This document shows, piece after piece, positions 7,001 to 13,034 of a DNA stretch of 13,034 nucleotides; the stretch's first letter is position 1; each line of letters starts with the position of its first letter. Origin of the DNA: Bacteroidota bacterium (lineage in GTDB: Bacteria; Bacteroidota; Bacteroidia; Bacteroidales; Dysgonomonadaceae); assembly GCA_023418255.1 (NCBI GenBank), contig JAEZZZ010000062.1:1-13034 (forward strand), given 5' to 3'. Both the position numbers and the translations under genes were made by a program. The notes under the pieces were generated by a model that was given only the letters and a program-made list of their open reading frames with translations, had not been told where the DNA came from and searched no databases.

Positions 7001-9505
7001 ATGATTGAACAAGAAGACAAAATCATCAAAATCAATATTGAAGATGAGATGAAATCGGCATACATTGATTATTCAATGTCAGTTATCGTATCGCGAGCCT
7101 TACCGGATATTCGTGATGGTTTTAAACCCGTTCATAGACGCATTTTATATGGAATGTCCGAACTGGGAAACACATCCGACAAACCACACAAAAAATCGGC
7201 AAGAATTGTCGGTGAAGTGCTTGGTAAATATCACCCACACGGAGATTCATCGGTATATAACGCAATGGTACGTTTGGCACAAACATGGAGCATGCGCTAC
7301 ACATTGGTTGATGGACAAGGAAATATGGGAAGTGTCGATGGCGACAGTCCCGCTGCCATGCGTTACACAGAAGCAAGACTTAATACACTGGCAGAGGAGA
7401 TGTTGCGCGACATTGATAAAGATACCGTCGATTTCCAACTCAATTTTGATGATACACTTTCAGAGCCAACTGTTCTGCCCACACGCATCCCAAATCTTTT
7501 GATAAACGGAGCAACCGGTATTGCAGTAGGAATGGCAACCAATATTGCACCGCATAATCTGAGCGAATGTATTGATGGCATTGTCGCCTATATAGACAAT
7601 CGCGAGATTGAAATAAGCGAATTGATGCAACACATCAAAGCACCTGATTTCCCCACAGGTGGATACATCTATGGCTATAAGGGAGTTGAAGAAGCTTTTG
7701 AAACGGGTAAGGGACGCATCGTTATTCGCGGACGTGCCGAAATCGTATCGGAAAAAAACAGCGATCGCATCATCATCACCGAAATTCCTTATTTGGTTAA
7801 TAAAGCAGACATGATAAAACACATTGCCAGCCTTGTTGCCGAGAAAAAAATTGAAGGAATATCAAACATCAACGATGAAACCGATAGAAACGGAATGCGT
7901 ATTGTAGTGGATGTAAAACGCGATGCCAATGCAAATGTCGTTCTAAACAAACTCTACAAACTCACCGCCTTACAGTCGTCATTTAGTGTAAACTGCATTG
8001 CCTTGGTAAATGGACGTCCCGAAATGCTCAATTTGAAACAGATGATTGTTCATTTTGTAAACCATCGCCACGAAGTGGTTATCCGTCGCACTAAATATGA
8101 TCTTCAAAAAGCCGAAGAACGCGCACATATCCTCGAAGGACTGATTATTGCCTCAGATAACATTGATGAAGTGATTGCCATCATTCGCTCATCCAAAACA
8201 CCCAAAGAGGCGATTGACCGATTGATTGAACGGTTCGAATTTACAGAGATTCAAGCACGCGCCATCGTAGAAATGCGATTGAGACAGCTCACCGGACTTG
8301 AGCAAGATAAACTTCATGCCGAATATGAAAAACTTCAAGAACTCATCGCATATCTGAATGAAATATTGAACAACGAAACTCTTTGTATGCAGGTAATAAA
8401 AGATGAACTTTTGGAAATAAAAGAGAAATATGGCGACGAAAGACGATCCGAAATTGTATATGCATCGGAAGAACTCAATCCGGAGGATTTTTATGCCGAC
8501 GACGAAATGGTCATCACCATCTCACACTTCGGATATATCAAACGTACGCCACTGGCTGATTTCCACACACAAAACAGAGGTGGAGTAGGGGTCAAAGGTT
8601 CCGACACGCGCGAAGAAGATTTTGTTGAACACATATACCCGGCCACTATGCACAACTACATGCTGTTTTTCACACAAAAAGGAAAATGCTATTGGCTGCG
8701 TGTTTATGAAATTCCCGAAGGCTCAAGAACCTCCAAAGGACGTGCTATCCAAAACCTTTTAAATATCGATCCTGATGACAATGTAACAGCATTTATACGT
8801 GTAATGACATTGAATGACGAAGAATACATCAACTCAAACTATCTTTTGTTCTGCACACAAAACGGCATCGTCAAAAAGACACTATTGGAAGCCTATTCGC
8901 GGCCACGTCAAAACGGAGTGAATGCCATTACCATTCGTGAAGACGACCAAGTGATTTCCGTACGACTTACCAACGGTAAAAAAGATGTTATTTTGGCGAA
9001 TCGAAACGGTCGCGCCATACGCTTTAAAGAAGAAAATGTCCGCCCGATGGGACGAACAGCAACCGGTGTCAAAGGAATGACGATTGATAATGACGGACAA
9101 GATTGTGTTATTGGCATGATTTGTATGGATTCAAACTCTTCAAGCACAATTTTAGTCGTTTCGGAGCAAGGATACGGAAAACGAACTCATTTGAACGACC
9201 AAGATGGTGAACCGGTTTATCGTATTACCAATAGGGGAGGAAAAGGTGTGAAAACCCTTAATATTACAGATAAAACAGGGAAACTGGTTTCAATAAAAAG
9301 TGTAACAGATACTAATGATTTAATGATTATTAACAAGTCTGGCGTTACAATTCGTGTCAAAATTTCCGATATTCGCACAATGGGAAGAGCAACGCAAGGA
9401 GTTCGACTCATTAATTTGGAAAAACGAAACGACGAAATTGCATCCGTTTGTAAGGTTAACTCGCAAGAGAATGAGGATATTATAGAAGAAGATACCGAAG
9501 GTTAA
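7001..9505 (+). CDS. gyrA: DNA gyrase subunit A
   Basis: A complete 834-residue GyrA, the breakage-reunion subunit of DNA gyrase, which introduces negative supercoils as an A2B2 complex with GyrB. The catalytic tyrosine is Tyr122 in AAMRYTEARL, and residue numbering in this region matches E. coli exactly. The quinolone-determining region reads HPHGDSSVYNAMVR (78-91): Ser83 is present, but position 87 is Asn where E. coli has Asp. Arg32 and the DIRDGFKPVHRR segment (36-47) are intact. The C-terminal DNA-wrapping pinwheel spans roughly 500-815. Its GyrA-box reads QNRGGVG (524-530) against the E. coli form QRRGGKG, and an acidic tail follows (823-833). The distinct GyrA-box and acidic tail argue for gyrase over topoisomerase IV ParC. 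It heads a probable unit with the TPR gene 85 bases downstream. I see no sign of transfer or damage. Confidence 0.97.
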   Translation: MIEQEDKIIKINIEDEMKSAYIDYSMSVIVSRALPDIRDGFKPVHRRILYGMSELGNTSDKPHKKSARIVGEVLGKYHPHGDSSVYNAMVRLAQTWSMRYTLVDGQGNMGSVDGDSPAAMRYTEARLNTLAEEMLRDIDKDTVDFQLNFDDTLSEPTVLPTRIPNLLINGATGIAVGMATNIAPHNLSECIDGIVAYIDNREIEISELMQHIKAPDFPTGGYIYGYKGVEEAFETGKGRIVIRGRAEIVSEKNSDRIIITEIPYLVNKADMIKHIASLVAEKKIEGISNINDETDRNGMRIVVDVKRDANANVVLNKLYKLTALQSSFSVNCIALVNGRPEMLNLKQMIVHFVNHRHEVVIRRTKYDLQKAEERAHILEGLIIASDNIDEVIAIIRSSKTPKEAIDRLIERFEFTEIQARAIVEMRLRQLTGLEQDKLHAEYEKLQELIAYLNEILNNETLCMQVIKDELLEIKEKYGDERRSEIVYASEELNPEDFYADDEMVITISHFGYIKRTPLADFHTQNRGGVGVKGSDTREEDFVEHIYPATMHNYMLFFTQKGKCYWLRVYEIPEGSRTSKGRAIQNLLNIDPDDNVTAFIRVMTLNDEEYINSNYLLFCTQNGIVKKTLLEAYSRPRQNGVNAITIREDDQVISVRLTNGKKDVILANRNGRAIRFKEENVRPMGRTATGVKGMTIDNDGQDCVIGMICMDSNSSSTILVVSEQGYGKRTHLNDQDGEPVYRITNRGGKGVKTLNITDKTGKLVSIKSVTDTNDLMIINKSGVTIRVKISDIRTMGRATQGVRLINLEKRNDEIASVCKVNSQENEDIIEEDTEG

Positions 9506-9590
9506 TCAACACAAATTAAACTTTTTCTACCAGTTTTGTCTAAATAAAGTAAATATAGAACAATTAAAATAAAGTACTAACACATAAATA

Positions 9591-10877
9591 ATGAATAATA
9601 TGAAAAAATTCCTACTCCTTAGCATGGTAGCTGCATTTTCTGCAACATCAATTTTTGCACAAAAATCAGCTCTTAGCAGTGCGAAAAGAGCACTAGGCAG
9701 CAATGACCTTGCAGAAGCACGCACATTAATTGAACAAGCAAAAACGAATCCCGAAACAGCTACTAATCCCGAAACATGGAAAATTGCCGGAGATATAGGC
9801 GATAAAGCCTTTGAAAATGAAAGAATTAAACTAACTCTAGGTAAAGAAGCAAACGAAAAAGCGATGTACGCCGGGTTACTTGAAGCTTACTATCCCTATG
9901 TTAAGGCAGACTCGCTTGGCGAACTGCCTGACTCGAAAGGAAGGGTAAAAAATAAGGTAAGAAAAGACATCGCCTCCATTTTAAAAGCCAATCAAGCACT
10001 CTATGTAAATGGTGGTATTTTTCACTACAACAACAAGGAATATAAAAAAGCGGCTGATTTCTTTGAAATCTATTGGAATATTCCCACATTGCCCATGTTT
10101 CAAGACAAAAAAAATGAATTTGTGTTTGACAGCACATATCAAACCATCAAACACTACGCCGTACTTACAGCTATCCAAGGAGGCGATCACGAACGAGCGA
10201 TATATTTCTTAAATCGCGCCGCTAGTGAACCCTTTATAGAAAATAGCACCTATGTGGAAAGTGACATATATGAGCTGCTCGCGAGTGAATACATGCAGAT
10301 TGGAGACACTGTCAAATATGTTGAAACACTATACGCCGGTGCTGAAAAATATCCCAAAAGCAAATATTTCATTCCAAACTTGATAAACCACTTCATCAGA
10401 AAAGGAGAAAATGACAAAGCTTTGGAATATTTGGATACAGCCATTAAAAACGACCCATCAAACGCCTGTGATTTAAACACTGTAAAGGGAGCGTTGCTAG
10501 TAGACAAAAAACAATATGATGGAGCTGTAATGGAATACAAAAAAGCATTGGCAGAAAATCCACAGTGCGAAAGCGCATTGGAAGCTCTTGCCGTATGCTA
10601 TATATTGCAAGCACAAGAATTGAAAGATGAGAATGTAACACTTAACGATAGACAAAAACAGATAGAAAACGATAAGAAAACGGTTGAATTATATAAATTA
10701 TCATTACCATATATCGAAAAATATACTGAACTACTGAAAGCAAGAAACGCGGATGCCCACGACATTAAAGGAGCTTTGATTAAATTGCAAAACGTATATT
10801 ATAATCTTAGTAACTTTGGTGTCGATAAGTCCAAAGAAATGGAAACAATTGAAGCTGAATTGGAAGCATTAAAATAA
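9591..10877 (+). CDS. Exported tetratricopeptide repeat protein
   Basis: Predicted 428-residue protein with an N-terminal signal peptide (MKKFLLLSMVAAFSATSIFAQ from residue 4), so it is probably periplasmic or otherwise cell-envelope located. The mature part is largely helical and contains TPR-like helix pairs, clearest at ~132-165 (ALYVNGGIFHYNNKEYKKAADFF region), 225-258, 259-291 and 292-325. It ends in a charged helical tail. TPR arrays serve as protein-protein docking surfaces; no enzymatic motif is visible. A second in-frame ATG at 9600 starts directly at the signal peptide, so the true start may be there. From memory, a TPR gene directly after gyrA is a recurrent arrangement in Bacteroidales, but no functional link to gyrase is known to me. 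A strong terminator lies 33 bases after the stop codon. The fold class is confident; the specific function is unknown. Confidence 0.85.
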   Translation: MNNMKKFLLLSMVAAFSATSIFAQKSALSSAKRALGSNDLAEARTLIEQAKTNPETATNPETWKIAGDIGDKAFENERIKLTLGKEANEKAMYAGLLEAYYPYVKADSLGELPDSKGRVKNKVRKDIASILKANQALYVNGGIFHYNNKEYKKAADFFEIYWNIPTLPMFQDKKNEFVFDSTYQTIKHYAVLTAIQGGDHERAIYFLNRAASEPFIENSTYVESDIYELLASEYMQIGDTVKYVETLYAGAEKYPKSKYFIPNLINHFIRKGENDKALEYLDTAIKNDPSNACDLNTVKGALLVDKKQYDGAVMEYKKALAENPQCESALEALAVCYILQAQELKDENVTLNDRQKQIENDKKTVELYKLSLPYIEKYTELLKARNADAHDIKGALIKLQNVYYNLSNFGVDKSKEMETIEAELEALK

Positions 10878-10910
10878 ATCACATTGTCAAATGCCATTGA
10901 TGTGAGCTTG

Positions 10911-10946
10911 AAAACGTGATGCACTTTTAGTGCATCACGTTTTTTT
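10911..10946 (+). terminator. Intrinsic terminator after the TPR gene
   Basis: The 12-base-pair stem AACGTGATGCAC (10913-10924) with GTGCATCACGTT (10930-10941) has loop TTTTA and runs into a T tract to 10946. Two further A-T pairs can extend the stem outward. It closes the gyrA-TPR unit. Confidence 0.92.
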
Positions 10947-11064
10947 ATTTGTAAACTAAAGAGATATCTTAGTCATTTTTTTGATGGATACTATAAGCAA
11001 GCGGAAAGAGAGTAGTATTAGAAAATATATACTCAGATATAATCATTAAACATAATAGTTATTA

Positions 11065-11090
11065 TAGGAAAAGCAGGCTTGCTTTTTCTA
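11065..11090. other. Hairpin upstream of the AIR synthase promoter
   Basis: TAGGAAAAGCA (11065-11075) pairs with TGCTTTTTCTA (11080-11090) across a GGCT loop, giving 11 pairs with one G-T mismatch. It lies before the -7 box at 11125, so a transcript from that box would not contain it. It could be an operator-like inverted repeat, an old terminator, or chance in AT-rich DNA. Confidence 0.35.
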
Positions 11091-11124
11091 AATAGAAAAT
11101 CGGACGAAACAATGTAAAAAAATG

Positions 11125-11132
11125 TATCTTTG
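11125..11132 (+). promoter_or_regulatory. Bacteroidota -7 box for the AIR synthase gene
   Basis: TATCTTTG exactly matches TAnnTTTG and lies 35 bases before the ATG at 11168, giving a predicted leader of roughly 25-30 bases. No TTTG stands about 20 bases upstream, so the -33 element is weak or absent. Confidence 0.6.
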
Positions 11133-11167
11133 CAGAAAACATTATTGAAACAAAATAGACTCGATTC

Positions 11168-12340
11168 ATGAACAATCAACGTTACGATCAACGTGGCGTA
11201 TCTGCTTCAAAAGAAGATGTGCACAACGCCATTAAAAATATAGATAAAGGACTTTTTCCGAATGCTTTTTGCAAAATTGTTCCGGACTATTTAGGCAACG
11301 ATTTGGAATATTGCAATATCATGCACGCCGACGGTGCTGGCACCAAATCGTCGTTGGCATATGTTTATTGGTGTGAAACCGGCGATATTTCTGTTTGGAA
11401 AGGAATTGCACAGGATGCGCTCATCATGAATATCGACGATTTGCTGTGCGTTGGTGCTACCGACAATATCCTGCTTTCATCAACTATCGGACGTAATAAA
11501 AAATTGATTCCAGGAGAAGTAATTGCCGCTATAATCAACGGAACCAACGAGTTGTGCGAAGAATTAGCCGAGCTTGGCGTGCATGTATATCCCACGGGTG
11601 GCGAAACGGCTGATGTGGGCGATTTAGTGCGCACCATCATTGTAGATAGCACGGTAACGTGTCGCATGAAGCGCGCCGATGTTATCGACAATGCAAATAT
11701 TGCCGCCGGCGATGTTATCGTGGGCTTATCCTCATCAGGTATAGCCAGTTACGAAAAAGAATACAACGGCGGCATGGGCAGCAATGGGCTGACATCGGCT
11801 CGTCACGATGTGTTTGCCAACTATCTGGCTCAAAAATATCCCGAAAGTTATGACGCCTCAATACCTTCGGACTTAATCTATTCCGGCACAATGAGACTGA
11901 CCCAAAGCATTGAGAATTTGAACATTGACGCCGGAAAATTAGTGCTGTCCCCCACCCGCACATACGCGCCTATTATTTCGCTTATTTTGAATGAGTTACG
12001 AGATAAAATTCATGGAATGGTTCACTGTTCGGGTGGTGCTCAAACTAAGATACTGCACTTTTTGGGTGATGGACTTAAAGTGTTGAAAGACAATCTTTTC
12101 CCCGTCCCACCCCTATTCGACTTAATTCACTCTCAATCGGGAACCGATTGGAAAGAGATGTACAAAGTATTTAACATGGGCCATCGTATGGAAATTTATC
12201 TGCCGGAACAGTACGCGCGGCGTGTTATTGAAATATCAAAATCATTCAATGTGGACGCACAAATTGTGGGACACGTGGAAAAATCAAATAGTCGCGAATT
12301 ATTGATTAAAAGTGAGCTTGGAGAATTTACCTACCATTAA
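11168..12340 (+). CDS. purM: PurM-like phosphoribosylformylglycinamidine cyclo-ligase (AIR synthase)
   Basis: A complete 390-residue protein of the PurM/AIR synthase superfamily. The expected reaction is ATP-dependent closure of formylglycinamidine ribonucleotide to aminoimidazole ribonucleotide in cytoplasmic de novo purine synthesis. Motifs in order are HADGAGTKSS (53-62, the DGVGTK-type phosphate and metal loop), GGETADVGD (144-152, matching GGETAEMP), VGLSSSG (185-191), GGMGSNGLTS (201-210), SPTRTYAP (261-268, matching EPTRIYV), VHCSGGAQTK (285-294, matching HITGGG) and FNMGHRMEI (335-343, matching FNMGIGM). It is longer than the ~345-residue E. coli enzyme and its motifs differ in detail, as in the long Bacteroidota form annotated as AIR synthase. 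I infer it is the pathway PurM, though a related activity of the superfamily cannot be excluded without knowing whether a canonical purM exists elsewhere. A small truncated frame begins 19 bases after its stop codon. Confidence 0.85.
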   Translation: MNNQRYDQRGVSASKEDVHNAIKNIDKGLFPNAFCKIVPDYLGNDLEYCNIMHADGAGTKSSLAYVYWCETGDISVWKGIAQDALIMNIDDLLCVGATDNILLSSTIGRNKKLIPGEVIAAIINGTNELCEELAELGVHVYPTGGETADVGDLVRTIIVDSTVTCRMKRADVIDNANIAAGDVIVGLSSSGIASYEKEYNGGMGSNGLTSARHDVFANYLAQKYPESYDASIPSDLIYSGTMRLTQSIENLNIDAGKLVLSPTRTYAPIISLILNELRDKIHGMVHCSGGAQTKILHFLGDGLKVLKDNLFPVPPLFDLIHSQSGTDWKEMYKVFNMGHRMEIYLPEQYARRVIEISKSFNVDAQIVGHVEKSNSRELLIKSELGEFTYH

Positions 12341-12359
12341 AAATAGATAGAAACCCAAC

Positions 12360-12494
12360 ATGAAATCAGATAAGGAACAACGTGAGGAAAGAAAAATAAC
12401 GAGGAATCTTCAAAGAGAGGATTTTCTCCAAAAACAATGGATATATACTGGCATTTCATGGGGAATGTTTATGTTTATAAGGAGTCGCATTTGA
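12360..12494 (+). pseudogene. 5' fragment of a small membrane-protein gene cut by the IS element
   Basis: An ATG 19 bases after the AIR synthase stop codon opens a 44-codon frame. It starts with a very charged stretch (MKSDKEQREERKITRN) and turns hydrophobic at residues 27-40 (WIYTGISWGMFMFI), which looks like the beginning of a transmembrane helix. It then stops abruptly after RSRI. The predicted left boundary of the IS element falls at 12478/12479, inside codon 40, so about 39 codons would be host sequence and the last few plus the stop codon would come from the transposon. I infer a gene co-transcribed with purM that was interrupted by the insertion, its remainder lying beyond the right window edge. 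I do not recognise the family. A chance short frame is possible. Confidence 0.45.
12475..12478 (+). other. Predicted IS200/IS605 target tetranucleotide TTAT
   Basis: TTAT ends exactly 19 bases before the foot of the left-end hairpin at 12498, the spacing I recall for the cleavage site of IS608. The four bases just 5' of the hairpin are AAAA (12494-12497). In IS608 a guide AAAG recognises TTAC, so a guide AAAA recognising TTAT fits the same rule. This is inferred by analogy; the junction is not proven. Confidence 0.45.
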
Positions 12495-12497
12495 AAA

Positions 12498-12520
12498 CCC
12501 CTAAATCTTCAGTTTAGGGG
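12498..12520 (+). other. Left-end transposase-binding hairpin
   Basis: CCCCTAAA (12498-12505) and TTTAGGGG (12513-12520) form a perfect 8-base-pair stem with loop TCTTCAG. It resembles the CCCCTA...GGGG left-end hairpin of IS608 as I remember it. In the family, TnpA binds this hairpin as single-stranded DNA, and the bases at its 5' foot guide target recognition. Confidence 0.75.
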
Positions 12521-12532
12521 ATGAAAAATGTG

Positions 12533-12549
12533 GGGTAGCACAGCTATCC
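12533..12549. other. Small hairpin overlapping the tnpA stop codon
   Basis: GGGTAGC (12533-12539) pairs with GCTATCC (12543-12549) with one G-T mismatch and loop ACA. It spans the tnpA stop codon (12544-12546 on the - strand). It could help end or stabilise the tnpA transcript, or be a second element of the left end. No T tract follows on the - strand. Confidence 0.3.
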
Positions 12550-12969
12550 TTGGCTTTCGATGTATTTTCTGATAGTTTCCTGACTGACATTCCCGACTGA
12601 TGACACAAAATATCCATCTGTCCAAAATGTGTTTTCCCTGTAAAATATATGTCTAAGATGGTTTTCATAACTTTTCCAAATAGCAGTTGTAGACATTTGT
12701 TTTAGCCTCCTTACGATTTGCAACGGAGAGAGTTTTGGCTCGCTTCGTATCATTATATGTATATGGTCTTTGTCGGTTTCCATGACCTCAATATCGAAGT
12801 CCGACAAATCCGATATGTTTTGCATGATTTGCTTCATATCATATTCGACTGATCCAACGAGTAGTTTCTTCCTGTATTTGCATACTAGTATCACGTGATA
12901 CTTGATAAGAAACTTAGAGTGATTTTTTGAAATGTATTCTTTTTGTATCATTGTTTCATATTTAATCAT
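12544..12969 (-). CDS. tnpA: IS200/IS605 transposase TnpA (HUH, Y1 type)
   Basis: A complete 141-residue Y1 transposase. Family motifs are HSKFLIKYHVILVCKYRKKLL (split here as HSKFLIKYH and VCKYRKKLL, residues 17-37), the HUH metal-binding motif HIH at 69-71 within KDHIHIMI, and the C-terminal helix ETIRKYIESQ (131-140), where Tyr136 is the expected nucleophile. The length fits the usual 130-155 residues, and no frameshift or stop interrupts it. As a dimer it cuts and rejoins single-stranded transposon ends. The start at 12969 leaves 12 bases to the divergent tnpB start. A second Met at residue 7 (12951) lies closer to the conserved core and is a possible alternative. A good - strand promoter overlaps the 5' end of tnpB. 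Confidence 0.95.
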   Translation of the reverse strand: MIKYETMIQKEYISKNHSKFLIKYHVILVCKYRKKLLVGSVEYDMKQIMQNISDLSDFDIEVMETDKDHIHIMIRSEPKLSPLQIVRRLKQMSTTAIWKSYENHLRHIFYRENTFWTDGYFVSSVGNVSQETIRKYIESQG

Positions 12970-12977
12970 TATATTTG
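12970..12977 (+). promoter_or_regulatory. Candidate -7 box for tnpB
   Basis: TATATTTG matches TAnnTTTG exactly and ends four bases before the tnpB ATG at 12982. Transcription from it would start at or within a few bases of the ATG, giving a leaderless or nearly leaderless mRNA. The nearest TTTG (12942-12945) is 24 bases away, longer than the usual ~20, so the promoter may be weak. Confidence 0.35.
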
Positions 12978-12981
12978 TATT

Positions 12982-13034
12982 ATGTTACGTGCCTACAAAT
13001 ATAGAATATATCCGACTGAAGATCAAAAGATTTT
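12982..13034 (+). CDS. tnpB: IS200/IS605 TnpB, N-terminal fragment (RNA-guided nuclease family)
   Basis: Only the first 17 complete codons are in the window, reading MLRAYKYRIYPTEDQKI and then a partial codon. The RAYKYRIYPT start is highly characteristic of the TnpB/OrfB family, and the position divergent from tnpA is as expected. TnpB proteins are RuvC-type nucleases guided by an RNA made from the right end of the element and are ancestors of Cas12. The RuvC domain and zinc finger lie beyond the edge, so nothing can be said about whether this copy is intact. Confidence 0.85.
   Translation, partial: MLRAYKYRIYPTEDQKI
12996..13027 (-). promoter_or_regulatory. tnpA promoter lying inside the tnpB coding sequence
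   Basis: On the - strand, TTTG (13027-13024) is followed after exactly 20 bases by TATATTTG (13003-12996), a full match to the Bacteroidota -33/-7 consensus. It would start transcription near 12990 with a leader of about 20 bases before tnpA at 12969. The boxes fall within codons 5-16 of tnpB. Confidence 0.6.

Larger units (their letters stand above)
12479..13034 (+). mobile_element. IS200/IS605-family element, left part (continues past window end)
   Basis: The layout is that of IS605-type elements: a left-end hairpin, tnpA reading leftward, then tnpB reading rightward from a start 12 bases away. These elements move as single strands through an HUH tyrosine transposase, have no terminal inverted repeats and make no target duplication. 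The left boundary at 12479 is predicted from hairpin spacing. The right end, most of tnpB and any guide RNA (omegaRNA) lie outside the window. The intact tnpA suggests a recent, possibly active copy. Confidence 0.85.

Noticed and set aside
7065..7502. 145-codon + strand open frame inside gyrA
   Set aside because: It lies wholly in another frame of a strongly conserved gene, and its residues match no family I recognise.
11659..11963. Overlapping short frames on both strands within the AIR synthase gene
   Set aside because: They are antisense or shifted readings of a conserved gene, with no motif and no independent promoter box.
12498..12520. Left-end hairpin read as a Rho-independent terminator for purM
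   Set aside because: No T tract follows on the + strand, and its position and form fit the IS200/IS605 left end better.
1..13034. CRISPR array, tRNA, rRNA or defence system
   Set aside because: No direct-repeat and spacer pattern, cloverleaf or rRNA sequence was seen; the only nuclease-related gene is the tnpB fragment at the right edge.

Overview
The window looks like the chromosome of an AT-rich member of the Bacteroidota, most likely order Bacteroidales. The evidence is the long SecA with a Bacteroidota-type helical insertion, the long (390-residue) PurM variant, Bacteroidota-type promoter boxes (TAnnTTTG, with TTTG about 20 bases upstream), no clear Shine-Dalgarno sequences, and a DUF4105/Lnb lipoprotein N-acyltransferase. 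Six complete chromosomal genes all lie on the + strand. They are followed by a truncated seventh reading frame and the left part of an IS200/IS605 transposon that runs off the right edge.

Region 1 (1-452) has no convincing gene. The first ~110 bases are a GC-richer patch with several small hairpins, possibly the end of a dispersed repeat. The rest is AT-rich and leads to a -7 box at 420-427. Region 2 (453-6814) is an apparent envelope and secretion operon: lnb (lipoprotein N-acylation), an exported alkaline-phosphatase-fold protein that seems to have lost most of its metal ligands, and secA (the Sec translocase motor). It ends at a strong intrinsic terminator. Region 3 (6815-10946) holds gyrA and an exported TPR protein, closed by a second strong terminator. 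Region 4 (10947-12478) holds a purM-like AIR synthase behind a TATCTTTG box, then the first 39 codons of a small gene that breaks off inside its first hydrophobic segment. Region 5 (12479-13034) is the IS element: a left-end hairpin, tnpA on the - strand, and the first 17 complete codons of tnpB on the + strand.

The genes of region 2 have a shared theme: SecA exports pre-lipoproteins and other envelope proteins, and Lnb completes lipoprotein maturation. The phosphatase-like protein between them is a candidate non-catalytic envelope factor. Most of the window is conserved core genome. The least ordinary parts are the pseudo-phosphatase, the IS left end whose hairpin, guide and target spacing can be read to the base, the gene it appears to have cut, the tnpA promoter lying inside tnpB, and the Asn at the quinolone-site position of GyrA. 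I found no CRISPR array, tRNA, rRNA or clearly new multi-gene system.
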